A DNA stretch of 35,692 nucleotides from JASLDZ01 sp964235945 (GTDB lineage: Bacteria; Pseudomonadota; Alphaproteobacteria; Caulobacterales; Caulobacteraceae): NCBI GenBank assembly GCA_964235945.1, contig CAXSDV010000026.1, positions 1 through 35,692 on the forward strand, read 5' to 3'. Within the stretch, counting starts at the first letter, position 1; each line of letters opens with the position of its first letter. Positions 7,771-15,473 of this stretch are shown here, one piece after another. The notes below the pieces were generated by a model. The model had not been told where the DNA came from. It worked only from the letters and a program-made list of their open reading frames with translations, and did not search any database. A program made the position numbers and the translations under genes.

Positions 7771-8265
7771 ATGTCCCGTCCCGCCCTTCGCCCCCTCGCG
7801 GGCCCCGTCGCGGCCGGCCTGCTCGCCCTGGCGCTGGCGGGCGCCGCCTGCGCGCCCGTGACCACCTACAACGGCTTCCAGGCGCGGGACGACAAGCCGG
7901 AGAACCTGAAGGTGGGCGTGGACAACAAGCTCAGCGTGCTGACGCGCATCGGCTCGCCCTCCATCAAGTCCACCTTCGACCCGAACATCTGGTTCTACGT
8001 CTCCCAGATCACCGACGAGTACGCCTACTACAAGCCGCAGGTGCGCACGCGCACGGTGGTGCGCGTCACCTTCGGCAAGGACGACAAGCTGACCGAGGTC
8101 AAGACGCTGGACCTGAAGGACGGCTTCCAGATCGCCTACGACCGGCGCGAGACGCCCACCCGCGGGCGCGACCTGTCCTGGGTCGAGCAGATCATCGGCA
8201 CCATCGGCCGCGGCGGCCTGCTGCCCCAGGACAACGACCCGGGCAATCCGCGCGGCGGCCACTGA
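7771..8265 (+). CDS. bamE: Outer membrane assembly factor BamE
   Basis: Lipoprotein of the BAM complex that helps insert beta-barrel proteins into the outer membrane. The 164-residue product has a hydrophobic signal (residues 5-26) and a probable lipidation Cys27 in LAGAAC, a slightly non-canonical lipobox. The SmpA/OmlA core follows: KVGVDNKLSVLTRIGSPS, then IWFYVSQ and the VVRVTFGKDDKL strand. The C-terminal extension RETPTRGRDLSWVEQIIGTIGR is typical of alphaproteobacterial forms. It is divergent from the CBP3-like gene and convergent with the next gene; a hairpin follows the stop. Confidence 0.9.
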   Translation: MSRPALRPLAGPVAAGLLALALAGAACAPVTTYNGFQARDDKPENLKVGVDNKLSVLTRIGSPSIKSTFDPNIWFYVSQITDEYAYYKPQVRTRTVVRVTFGKDDKLTEVKTLDLKDGFQIAYDRRETPTRGRDLSWVEQIIGTIGRGGLLPQDNDPGNPRGGH

Positions 8266-8272
8266 CGCCCCA

Positions 8273-8290
8273 CGCCGGCCTAGACCGGCG
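8273..8290. terminator. Hairpin between convergent genes
   Basis: Six-bp stem CGCCGG/CCGGCG with a six-base loop, 7 bases past bamE and overlapping the stop codon of the facing gene. It could serve both strands; there is no T run. Confidence 0.4.
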
Positions 8291-8753
8291 GCGGCGCGTC
8301 GATGCGGGGTGCGGGCGCGGCGCGCGGCGGGGTGGGCAGGCCCGAGTGCGTTTTCGGCGTTTGCGACACCACCGTCAGCCCGGCCACCTGCCCGGGCCCG
8401 AGGATCCGCTCGGCTTGGGGCAGGAACACCCGCTTGAGCGCGGCCGTGTCCAGTTCCGTGAAGTTCCACTCCTTGTAGAGCGGCGTGGCGTGCCCGGCGC
8501 GCACCAGGGCGTCGCGCAGGTAGGGCTCCTTCTCGCGCAGCTTGGTCGGGTCGGCGTGAGGGGTCAGGTCCACCCTCACCTGGGTGAAGACGTAGTTCAC
8601 CAGCCTTCCGCGCCAGACGATCGGCAGGGCGACGGAGGAGATGTCCACCTTCTGCGCGTCGGGCTTGGCCTCGCCCGCCTTGGACTTCTCGCCCGCGACC
8701 GCCGGACCCGCGAGCAGGACGGCGAGGACGGCGGGGAGGACGGCGGGGCGCAT
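8280..8753 (-). CDS. Small exported protein of unknown function
   Basis: A 157-residue protein with a clear Sec signal peptide (MRPAVLPAVLAVLLAGPAVAG, cleavage about residue 20). The central part (DISSVALPIVWRGRLVNYVF, TKLREKEPYLRDALVRA) and the C-terminal GLTVVSQTPKT followed by a proline-rich tail give it the look of a conserved periplasmic protein. I recall similar proteins in Caulobacterales but no assigned function. It is encoded just downstream of thiL, 41 bases away in the same direction, so it may be in the nrdR-nusB-thiL transcript. Confidence 0.75.
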   Translation of the reverse strand: MRPAVLPAVLAVLLAGPAVAGEKSKAGEAKPDAQKVDISSVALPIVWRGRLVNYVFTQVRVDLTPHADPTKLREKEPYLRDALVRAGHATPLYKEWNFTELDTAALKRVFLPQAERILGPGQVAGLTVVSQTPKTHSGLPTPPRAAPAPRIDAPPPV

Positions 8754-8794
8754 GGCGCGCAGGGTGCCCCCGCCCGGTTAACAAAGCCTGGGCT

Positions 8795-9808
8795 TCAGCG
8801 GTGGGTCCAGCCCGGGCGGTCCACGCGGAGCGGCCGGCCCTCGTACAGCGCCTGGACGCCCGCCCCTGGCGTCGCCCGGCCGATCCGTCGCACGGCCACC
8901 TCCGCGCGCGATGCGGCCGCGGCGAAGCCGGCCTCCTCGCCGGGACGCACGGCGCAGACCACCTCGTAGTCGTCCCCCGCCGTCGCCAGGCGCACGAGGC
9001 CGGCGGCGCGGTCGGGCCGGCGGTCGAGCCAGCGGGCCGTCGCCGGCGAGAGCGGGACCTGCTGCAAGTCCACCTCCACCCGGCAGCCGCTCGCCGCCGC
9101 GATCCGGCCGAGGTCGGCCAGGAGCCCGTCGGACACGTCCGCCGCCGCCGCCGCGTGCTCGCGCAGGGCGTGGCGGAGCGGCAGGCGCGGCTCGGGCCGG
9201 CGATAGCGCGAGACGAACACCGCCCGGTCCGCGTCGGAAACGTCCCCCAGCGCGCCCGTCAGCGCCTCAAGGCCCAGGCCCGCATCACCGATGCGGCCCG
9301 AAACCCACAGGCCGTCGCCCGGCCGCGCCCCGTCACGCGGGACGGTGCGGCCGCGGGGGGCGCGGCCGACCAGGGTCGCGCCCAGGGTGAGCGGCCCGGG
9401 GGTGCGCACCGTGTCGCCGCCGAACAGCACCAAGCCGTGGCGCGCCTGCTCGGCGGCCAGGGAGGCGGCGAAGGCGGTGCGGCCGTCGGCGTCCACCCGC
9501 GCGGACCAGGCCGGGGTGAAGAACCAGCCCCAGGGCTCGGCCGCCTTGGCCGCCAGGTCCGACAGGTTCACCGCCAGGAGCTTGGCGGCCACGTCCGCCA
9601 GGGGGTCGCAGCCCAGGAAATGCACGCCCTCAACCAGGGTGTCGGTCGTGACCACCAGCTCCTCGCCCGGCTCGGGGGCCAGCACGGCGGCGTCGTCCAT
9701 GAGGCCCCGCGCCTCGGGAGCGCCGCCCGTGAGGGGCCGCCACAGCCGGGCGATCTCGCCGAACTCGTCCAGCGCGCCCGGCCCGTGCGGGTCGGGGTCG
9801 GCCGTCAG
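8795..9808 (-). CDS. thiL: Thiamine-monophosphate kinase with probable CTG start
   Basis: Phosphorylates thiamine monophosphate to thiamine pyrophosphate. Family motifs in order: DEFGEIARLW, MDDAAVLAPEPGEELVVTTDTLVEGVHF, LLAVNLSDLAAKAAEP, LFGGDTVRTPG, DVSDGLLADLGRIA and TAGDDYEVV. No ATG, GTG or TTG is in frame between the nusB end and the conserved core; the first in-frame ATG (in MDDAAVL) would remove the essential N-terminal region. The best candidate is CTG 9808-9806, which overlaps the nusB stop as CTGA and gives 337 residues, the usual size. A sequencing error remains possible. Same transcript as nrdR and nusB. Confidence 0.9.
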   Translation of the reverse strand: MTADPDPHGPGALDEFGEIARLWRPLTGGAPEARGLMDDAAVLAPEPGEELVVTTDTLVEGVHFLGCDPLADVAAKLLAVNLSDLAAKAAEPWGWFFTPAWSARVDADGRTAFAASLAAEQARHGLVLFGGDTVRTPGPLTLGATLVGRAPRGRTVPRDGARPGDGLWVSGRIGDAGLGLEALTGALGDVSDADRAVFVSRYRRPEPRLPLRHALREHAAAAADVSDGLLADLGRIAAASGCRVEVDLQQVPLSPATARWLDRRPDRAAGLVRLATAGDDYEVVCAVRPGEEAGFAAAASRAEVAVRRIGRATPGAGVQALYEGRPLRVDRPGWTHR

Positions 9809-10278
9809 GCGCGCACGTCCCGCGCCACGCCGTCCAGGGCGGCGTTGAGGAAGCCGGGCTCGGCGGTTCCTTCGAAGAAGGCCCGGGCGAGCTCGATGTA
9901 CTCGTCCAGCACCACCTCCACCGGGGTGTCGGGCCGGCGGAGCAGCTCCCAGGCGCCCGCGCGCAGGATGGCCCGGGCGGTGGCGTCCAGCCGCTCCATG
10001 CGCCAGCCCTTGGCCAGGCGCTTGACCACCGCCGCGTCCACCTTCGCCTGCTCGGCCACCACGCCGCGCACGATCTCGGCGAACAGCGCCTCGTCGGCCT
10101 CCGCCAGCATCGCGCCCTCCAGGTCGCCGCCGAAGCGATGGTCGGCGAACTCGCGCACCACCGCCTCGACCCCGGCGCCCGCCACGTCCATCTGGTAGAG
10201 CGCCTGCACCGCGGCCAGGCGCGCCACCGAGCGGTCCTGGTAGACGGCGGGACGCGAAACGCGCGGGGGCGCGCTCAC
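9805..10278 (-). CDS. nusB: Transcription antitermination factor NusB
   Basis: RNA-binding antitermination factor that, with NusE (S10), acts on rRNA operons. The 157-residue all-helical protein shows the family pattern RSVARLAAVQALYQMDVAG near the N-terminus and the C-terminal blocks RAILRAGAWELL, DTPVEVVLDEYIELARAFF and PGFLNAALDGVAR. Translation starts at GTG 10278, overlapping the nrdR stop as GTGA. In many alphaproteobacteria riboflavin genes lie between nrdR and nusB; here they are directly joined. Confidence 0.95.
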   Translation of the reverse strand: MSAPPRVSRPAVYQDRSVARLAAVQALYQMDVAGAGVEAVVREFADHRFGGDLEGAMLAEADEALFAEIVRGVVAEQAKVDAAVVKRLAKGWRMERLDATARAILRAGAWELLRRPDTPVEVVLDEYIELARAFFEGTAEPGFLNAALDGVARDVRA

Positions 10279-10775
10279 GACCGCGCCCCCGCGGTGGACG
10301 CGGCGAGGACGGCTTCGCCCTCCTCCGCCAGCCCCTCCTCGCCCAGGAAGCGGGCGAAATCCTGGGTTTGGCGGAAATCGCGGTAAACGGAAGCGTAACG
10401 CACGTAGGCGACCTCATCGAGGGACTTGAGGGCGTGCATGATCAGCTCGCCCACCACGTGGGAGGGGATGTCGGTGTCGCCGCGACTCTCCAGCTGGCGC
10501 ACGAGGCCGGACACCATGCGCTCGATCCGGTCCGGGTCGACCGGGCGCTTTCTCAGGGCGATCTCGACCGAGCGCTCCAGCTTGGCGCGATCGAAGGGCG
10601 TGCGCTTGCCCGAGCGCTTGACGATCATCAGCTCGCGCAACTGCACGCGCTCGAAGGTGGTGAAGCGGCCGCCGCAGTCGGGGCAGGAGCGGCGCCGGCG
10701 GATCACCGCATTGTCCTCGGACGGGCGGCTGTCCTTCACCTGGCTTTCGGCGTGGCCGCAGAAGGGGCAGCGCAC
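10275..10775 (-). CDS. nrdR: Transcriptional repressor NrdR
   Basis: Nucleotide-sensing repressor of ribonucleotide reductase genes. The 166-residue protein has the zinc ribbon (Cys3, Cys6, Cys31, Cys34) and then the ATP-cone domain (about 46-136; VKRSGKRTPFDRAKLERSVEIA split over 52-73, and EVAYVRYASVYRDF). Translation starts at GTG 10775 with GGGGGAG 8 bases upstream. The upstream gene on this strand is glyA, across the assembly gap. C-terminal tail of about 20 Ala/Glu-rich residues is variable in the family. Confidence 0.96.
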   Translation of the reverse strand: MRCPFCGHAESQVKDSRPSEDNAVIRRRRSCPDCGGRFTTFERVQLRELMIVKRSGKRTPFDRAKLERSVEIALRKRPVDPDRIERMVSGLVRQLESRGDTDIPSHVVGELIMHALKSLDEVAYVRYASVYRDFRQTQDFARFLGEEGLAEEGEAVLAASTAGARS

Positions 10776-10792
10776 CTAGGCCGCTCCCCCGG

Positions 10793-10821
10793 CGGCCGGA
10801 GCACGGACGGCCGGAGCGCGG
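10793..10821. repeat. Tandem 15-bp repeat abutting the gap
   Basis: Two copies of a CGGCCGGAGC(A/G)CGG(A) unit (10793-10807 and 10808-10821) run straight into the N stretch. More copies probably lie inside the gap and broke the assembly. Confidence 0.7.
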
Positions 10822-10921
10822 NNNNNNNNNNNNNNNNNNNNNNNNNNNNNNNNNNNNNNNNNNNNNNNNNNNNNNNNNNNNNNNNNNNNNNNNNNNNNNN
10901 NNNNNNNNNNNNNNNNNNNNN
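10822..10921. other. Assembly gap (100 N)
   Basis: Exactly 100 N, a conventional scaffold filler whose true length is unknown. It lies between the start of nrdR and the end of glyA; genes could be missing here. Confidence 0.99.
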
Positions 10922-10924
10922 CGC

Positions 10925-12226
10925 TCACGCGTAGATGGGGAAGCGGCGGGTGAGGTCGGCCACCTCCTCGCGCACGGCGGCCTCGGCGGCGGCGTCGCCC
11001 TCGGGGTTCGCGGCCAGGCCCTCCACCACGCGGGTGATCAGCCGGCCCACCGTGGCGAACTCCTCGAGCCCGAAGCCGCGGGTGGTGGCCGCGGGCGTGC
11101 CCAGGCGCACGCCGGAGGTGATGGTGAAGGGCGCGGGGTCGTTGGGCACGCCGTTCTTGTTGCAGGTGATCCGCGCGCGCTCCAGGGCGTGCTCGGCGGC
11201 GCGGCCCGTCACGCCCTTGGGGCGCAGGTCGACCAGCATGAGGTGGCTGTCCGTGCCGCCCGAAACGATGTCGAAGCCGTTCGCCAGCAAGGTCTCGGCG
11301 AGCACGCGCGCATTGTCGACCACCGCCTGGGCGTAGAGCTTGAACTGCGGCCGCAGCGCCTCGCCGAAGGCCACCGCCTTGCCGGCGATCACGTGCATCA
11401 GCGGGCCGCCCTGCAGCCCCGGGAACACGGCGGAGTTGATCTTCTTGGCGATCGCCTCGTCATTGGTCAGCACCATGCCGCCGCGGGGGCCGCGCAGGGT
11501 CTTGTGGGTGGTGGTGGTGCACACGTGGGCGTGGGGCACGGGGCTCGGGTACACGCCCGCCGCGATCAGGCCGGCGTAGTGCGCCATGTCGACCATCAGG
11601 ATCGCCCCCACCTCGTCGGCGATGGCGCGGAAACGGGCGAAGTCGATGGGGCGGCTGTAGGCCGAGCCGCCGGCGATGATCATCTTGGGCCGCTCTCGCC
11701 GGGCGATGTCGGCCACCTCGTCATAGTCGATGAGCTGGTCGTCCGCGCGCACGCCGTAGGCGATCGGGCGGAACCACTTGCCGCTCTGGTTGGCGGGGGA
11801 GCCGTGGGTGAGGTGCCCGCCCGAGGCCAGGTCCATGCCCAGGAAGGCGTCGCCCGGCTGCAGCAGCGCCAGGAACACCGCCTGGTTCGCCTGGCTGCCC
11901 GAATTGGGCTGGACGTTGGCGAACCTCGCGCCGAACAGCTCGCAGGCGCGCGAAATCGCCAGCCGCTCCACCTCGTCCACGAACTCGCAGCCGCCGTAAT
12001 AGCGCCGGCCGGGATAGCCTTCCGCGTACTTGTTGGTGAGCACGCTCCCCTGCGCCTCCAGCACGGCGCGCGAGACGATGTTCTCCGAGGCGATCAGCTC
12101 GATCTGGTCCTGCTGCCGATGCAGCTCGCGGTCCACGGAGGCGGAAACCTCGGGGTCCGCCGCGGCGAGGTCGGCGGAGAAGAAGCCGGCGGCGGAGGCG
12201 TGCGGGTCACGGAAAGGAGCGTTCAT
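10925..12226 (-). CDS. glyA: Serine hydroxymethyltransferase
   Basis: PLP enzyme interconverting serine and glycine with tetrahydrofolate, the main source of one-carbon units. Complete at 433 residues. Recognisable blocks are IELIASENIVS, the glycine-rich YPGRRYYGGCEFVD, VDMAHYAGLIAAG and the PLP lysine Lys242 in TTTTHKTLRGPRGG. The C-terminus FPIYA ends only three bases from the gap. The usual glyA-nrdR order is preserved. The start ATG is preceded by a GGAAAGG-poor leader; a possible promoter lies 34-61 bases upstream. Confidence 0.97.
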   Translation of the reverse strand: MNAPFRDPHASAAGFFSADLAAADPEVSASVDRELHRQQDQIELIASENIVSRAVLEAQGSVLTNKYAEGYPGRRYYGGCEFVDEVERLAISRACELFGARFANVQPNSGSQANQAVFLALLQPGDAFLGMDLASGGHLTHGSPANQSGKWFRPIAYGVRADDQLIDYDEVADIARRERPKMIIAGGSAYSRPIDFARFRAIADEVGAILMVDMAHYAGLIAAGVYPSPVPHAHVCTTTTHKTLRGPRGGMVLTNDEAIAKKINSAVFPGLQGGPLMHVIAGKAVAFGEALRPQFKLYAQAVVDNARVLAETLLANGFDIVSGGTDSHLMLVDLRPKGVTGRAAEHALERARITCNKNGVPNDPAPFTITSGVRLGTPAATTRGFGLEEFATVGRLITRVVEGLAANPEGDAAAEAAVREEVADLTRRFPIYA

Positions 12227-12259
12227 GGCGTGGGCGTCCGCGGGCGGGAGAGTCGCGCC

Positions 12260-12287
12260 CTTTTACGCTCCTCGCGCACCCGGGCAA
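12260..12287 (-). promoter_or_regulatory. Possible glyA promoter
   Basis: Minus strand: TTGCCC (12287-12282), 16-base spacer, TAAAAG (12265-12260); four of six matches in each box, 34 bases before the glyA ATG. Confidence 0.45.
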
Positions 12288-12309
12288 TGCGCAGGTGGGC
12301 ACGCCCCCG

Positions 12310-12338
12310 CGTCGCCGCCACCCGGGTGGGGTGCGACG
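12310..12338 (-). terminator. Hairpin after the ferritin-like gene
   Basis: Stem CGTCGC/GCGACG (12310-12315 with 12333-12338) encloses the perfect palindrome CCACCCGGGTGG (12318-12329). It lies 34 bases past the DUF892 stop and before the glyA promoter region; no T run. Confidence 0.45.
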
Positions 12339-12371
12339 ACGCGGTTCGGGCCGGCTGGGCGGGCGGCGGAC

Positions 12372-12872
12372 TCAGCCCTGGGCGCGGACGGCCGCGTAGG
12401 TGCGGGTGGTCTCGTCGACGTGGGCGTCCAGCCAATCGGCGAAGTCCTTCTCCTCGGCCATCGACGCCTTGAGCGACTCCACCGCGGCCGCTTCGCCCGC
12501 CAGCTCGGCGGTGGCGAACAGCGACTTGTAGGAGACCACCTCCAGGTTGGCGTAGGAGTAGTTGACGAAGTAGTTTTTCAACACCTCGTCGGGCGTGGCC
12601 ATGTGGCCGATGGTGGCGGCATTGCCGACGATGGACGTGACCAAGTCCTTGAAGGCGGACGACTTCTCGCCCAAAGCCGAAAGCACGCCGTCCAAGCGGC
12701 CGATCTGCGGATCCTTGGCGGCGAGGTGCTGGCGCAGGCGCGCCTGAACCGCCGGATACTTCTCCAGCCGGTCGACCTGGCGCTGGAGCATCTGCTTGGA
12801 CTCCGACTCCATGGCGTGCGCGTTCTTGAGCGCGACGACGAAGAGTTCGTGATGCGTTTGGGATTGGGCCAC
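12372..12872 (-). CDS. DUF892 ferritin-like protein (YciE/YciF type)
   Basis: A 166-residue four-helix bundle protein of the YciF/DUF892 group, non-haem diiron-type proteins often made in stress and stationary phase. Expected carboxylate/histidine helices are seen: NAHAMESESKQML, RLRQHLAAKDPQIGRL, YSYANLEVVSYKSL and AEEKDFADWL. The second helix has KDPQ where many homologues have ET.Q, so one metal ligand may differ. Translation starts at GTG 12872 with AGGTGAG just upstream. A GGAAC-N16-GGTT element upstream suggests control by the EcfG general stress sigma factor. Confidence 0.87.
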   Translation of the reverse strand: MAQSQTHHELFVVALKNAHAMESESKQMLQRQVDRLEKYPAVQARLRQHLAAKDPQIGRLDGVLSALGEKSSAFKDLVTSIVGNAATIGHMATPDEVLKNYFVNYSYANLEVVSYKSLFATAELAGEAAAVESLKASMAEEKDFADWLDAHVDETTRTYAAVRAQG

Positions 12873-12908
12873 GGGCTCACCTGGATGCGTTGATGGGAAC
12901 GCTGCACG

Positions 12909-12933
12909 AACCGGTGGGGCGGGCGGCGGTTCC
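12909..12933 (-). promoter_or_regulatory. Probable EcfG (general stress) promoter
   Basis: Minus strand: GGAAC (12933-12929), 16-base spacer, GGTT (12912-12909). Alphaproteobacterial EcfG/SigT promoters read GGAAC-N16/17-CGTT. The element sits 37 bases before the start of a DUF892 gene, a typical general-stress target. One mismatch in the -10. Confidence 0.65.
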
Positions 12934-12940
12934 GACGCGT

Positions 12941-12969
12941 GGGAGGCCCGACGGGCGGGCTCGCCTCCC
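12941..12969 (-). terminator. Hairpin after hemA
   Basis: Stem GGGAGGC/GCCTCCC (12941-12947 with 12963-12969); an alternative inner pairing GCCCG/CGGGC extends the structure. It starts 39 bases past the hemA stop, and no T run follows. Confidence 0.5.
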
Positions 12970-13008
12970 CCGCCCCGTTCGCGGCGGACGAGGACGGTGG
13001 GCCGGCGC

Positions 13009-14244
13009 TCAGGCCGCCACGCCGCCGACCCGCGCCACGTTGCAGTGGCTCCACAGCCGGTCCATGGCGCGCACCAGGGCGTCCATGTGCGCGTCCGTGT
13101 GGAAGGGCGTCGGGGTGAAGCGCAGCCGCTCGGCGCCGCGCGGCACGGTGGGGTAGTTGATCGGCTGGACGTACACGCCGTGCTCGTCCAGCAGCATGTC
13201 CGAGATCATCTTGCAGTGGACCGGGTCGCCCACCAGCACCGGCACGATGTGGCTGGCGCTGTCCATCACCGGCAGGCCCGCCTGGGTGAAGCGCCGCTTC
13301 AAGGTGGCGGCGCGCTCCTGGTGGCGCTCGCGGATCTCCGGGTGCGCCTTGAGGAAGCGGATGGAGGCCGCCGCCCCCGCCGCCAGCGCCGGCGGCAGGG
13401 AGGTCGTGAAGATGAAGCCCGAGGCGTAGGAGCGGATGGCGTCCACCAGCTCGGCGTCGCCCGCGATGTAGCCGCCCATCACGCCGAACGCCTTGCCCAG
13501 CGTGCCCTCGACGATGTCGATGTCGGCCATCACGCCGCGGAGTTCGGCCACCCCGGCGCCCCGCGCGCCGTACAGGCCCACCGCGTGCACCTCGTCCAGG
13601 TAGGTCAGCGCGCCGTACCTGCGGGCCAGGGCGATGGTGCCCGCCAGGTCGGAGATGTCGCCGTCCATGGAGTACACGCTCTCGAAGGCGATCAACTTGG
13701 GCGCGTCGGCCGGCGCCGCGGCCAGCAGTTCCTCGAGGTGGGCGAGGTCGTTGTGGCGGAACACGTGGCGGCGCGCGCCGCCGTGGCGGATGCCCGCGAT
13801 CATGGACGCGTGGTTGGACGCGTCCGAGAACACGATCAGCCCCGGCAGCACCTTGGCCAGGGTGGCCAGCGCCGCCTCGTTGGCGACGTAGCCGGAGGTG
13901 AACAGCAGCGCCTTCGCCTTGCCGTGCAGATCGGCCAGCTCCCGCTCCAGCTCCACGTGCCAGCGGGTGGTGCCCGAGATGTTGCGGGTGCCGCCCGAGC
14001 CGGAGCCCGCCTCGTCCAGCGCCCGGTGCATGGCGTCCAGCACCACGGGGTTCTGGCCCTGGCCGAGGTAGTCGTTGGAGCACCAGACCACCACGTCCTG
14101 CTCGGACCCGTCGTCGCGCGTGCGCACCGCGTGCGGGAAGCGGCCCCGGCGGCGCTTGAGGTCGGCGAAGACGCGGTAGCGGCCCTCGGAACGCACCTGC
14201 TCGACGGCGGTGCGGAAGGCGGCCTGGTAATCGGCGCGGTCCAT
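13009..14244 (-). CDS. hemA: 5-aminolevulinate synthase
   Basis: PLP enzyme condensing glycine and succinyl-CoA to 5-aminolevulinate, the C4 entry to heme typical of alphaproteobacteria. The 411-residue protein shows GRYRVFADLKRRRG, the glycine-rich GSGSGGTRNISGT, FESVYSMDGD, LDEVHAVGLYG and the PLP lysine Lys251 in EGTLGKAFGVMGGY. The ATG at 14244 matches the usual N-terminus (short lead into DYQAAF); a GTG 16 codons earlier would extend into the shared promoter region. It is divergent from hemB across 175 bases, so the first two heme steps may be co-regulated. Confidence 0.96.
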   Translation of the reverse strand: MDRADYQAAFRTAVEQVRSEGRYRVFADLKRRRGRFPHAVRTRDDGSEQDVVVWCSNDYLGQGQNPVVLDAMHRALDEAGSGSGGTRNISGTTRWHVELERELADLHGKAKALLFTSGYVANEAALATLAKVLPGLIVFSDASNHASMIAGIRHGGARRHVFRHNDLAHLEELLAAAPADAPKLIAFESVYSMDGDISDLAGTIALARRYGALTYLDEVHAVGLYGARGAGVAELRGVMADIDIVEGTLGKAFGVMGGYIAGDAELVDAIRSYASGFIFTTSLPPALAAGAAASIRFLKAHPEIRERHQERAATLKRRFTQAGLPVMDSASHIVPVLVGDPVHCKMISDMLLDEHGVYVQPINYPTVPRGAERLRFTPTPFHTDAHMDALVRAMDRLWSHCNVARVGGVAA

Positions 14245-14419
14245 GCGCGGGTAGATACACGCTCCGCGTCGGGAATCCACGGGCGACACCAAAGATGAGA
14301 AAGGCTCGCAGGATCAAGGCAATGCCGCGGGGAAGCGTCGCCCGCTTGCGCCGGGGCGCGACGCCGGCCTAGGACCGGACCCGTCCTCGCCGCCCTGCGC
14401 CCGCCCCCCGGAACCCGCC

Positions 14420-15424
14420 ATGTCCAAGGCGCCGCTCGCCCCCTATCCCACCACCCGGCTGCGGCGGCTGCGGCAGGCGCCCTGGGTGCGCGACCTGGTG
14501 CGCGAGACGACGCTCGCCCCCCGCGACCTGATCTGGTCGCTGGTGGTGCACGACGGCGAGGGGGAGGTTCCGGTGGCCTCCATGCCGGGGGTGTCGCGGG
14601 TGTCGGTGGCGGGCGCGGCGGAAGCGGCGCGCACCGCCCGCAGCCTCGGCGTACCGGCGATCGCGGTGTTTCCCCACGTGGACGGCGAGCGCAAGGACGC
14701 GCGGGGCTCGGCCGCCCTGGACGCCGACGGGCTGATCCCCCGGGCGGTGCGCGCCATGAAGTCGGCCGCGCCCGAGGTCGGGATCATGTGCGACGTCGCG
14801 CTGGACCCCTTCACCGACCACGGCCACGACGGCGTGGTGGAGCACGGCCGCATCGTCAACGACGCCACCGTCGAACTGCTGGTCGCCCAGGGCCTCGTGC
14901 AGGCGGCGGCGGGAGCGGACATGCTGGCCCCGTCCGACATGATGGACGGCCGGGTCGCGGCCCTGCGCCGGGCGCTGGAGGCGGAGGGGCGCGGCGACGT
15001 GCTCATCATGGCCTACGCCGCCAAGTACGCTTCGGCCTTCTACGGCCCCTACCGCGACGCCATCGGCTCGGCCAAGCTGACGGCGGGGCCCGGCGACAAG
15101 CGCACCTACCAGATGGACCCGGGCAACACGGACGAGGCCCTGCGCGAGGTGGCGCTCGACATCGCCGAAGGGGCGGACATGGTGATGGTCAAGCCGGGCC
15201 TGCCTTACCTCGACATCGTGCGCCGGGTGGTGGAGGCGTTCGCCGTGCCCACCTTCGCCTTCCAGGTGTCGGGCGAGTACGCGATGATCGAGGCCGCCGC
15301 CGCCCGGGGCTGGATCGACGGCGAGCGGGCGATGCTGGAAAGCCTGACGGCCTTCAAACGCGCGGGCGCCGCCGGGATCATCACCTACTACGCACCCCGC
15401 GCCGCCCGGGCCCTGCTGGGCTGA
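14420..15424 (+). CDS. hemB: Delta-aminolevulinic acid dehydratase (porphobilinogen synthase)
   Basis: Condenses two 5-aminolevulinate to porphobilinogen. The 334-residue TIM barrel has both active-site lysines, Lys202 (MAYAAKYASAFYGP) and Lys258 (MVKPGLPY). The metal-site loop is CDVALDPFTDHGHDG with Asp125, Asp129 and Asp137 in place of the three cysteines of zinc enzymes, so this is the magnesium-dependent aspartate-rich type. It is transcribed away from hemA, which makes its substrate. The start ATG follows CCCCCCGGAACCCGCC with only weak Shine-Dalgarno character. Confidence 0.97.
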   Translation: MSKAPLAPYPTTRLRRLRQAPWVRDLVRETTLAPRDLIWSLVVHDGEGEVPVASMPGVSRVSVAGAAEAARTARSLGVPAIAVFPHVDGERKDARGSAALDADGLIPRAVRAMKSAAPEVGIMCDVALDPFTDHGHDGVVEHGRIVNDATVELLVAQGLVQAAAGADMLAPSDMMDGRVAALRRALEAEGRGDVLIMAYAAKYASAFYGPYRDAIGSAKLTAGPGDKRTYQMDPGNTDEALREVALDIAEGADMVMVKPGLPYLDIVRRVVEAFAVPTFAFQVSGEYAMIEAAAARGWIDGERAMLESLTAFKRAGAAGIITYYAPRAARALLG

Positions 15425-15449
15425 GCCGGCCGCTCGGCGCGAGGTGCGC

Positions 15450-15473
15450 TCAGCGCCTCAGCGCCTCAGCGCG
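15450..15473. repeat. Three 8-bp tandem repeats at the TetR stop
   Basis: TCAGCGCC, TCAGCGCC, TCAGCGCG in direct order. Read on the minus strand each unit carries a TGA; the first is the stop of the TetR gene. Probably slippage product, lying between convergent hemB and the TetR gene. Confidence 0.6.
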
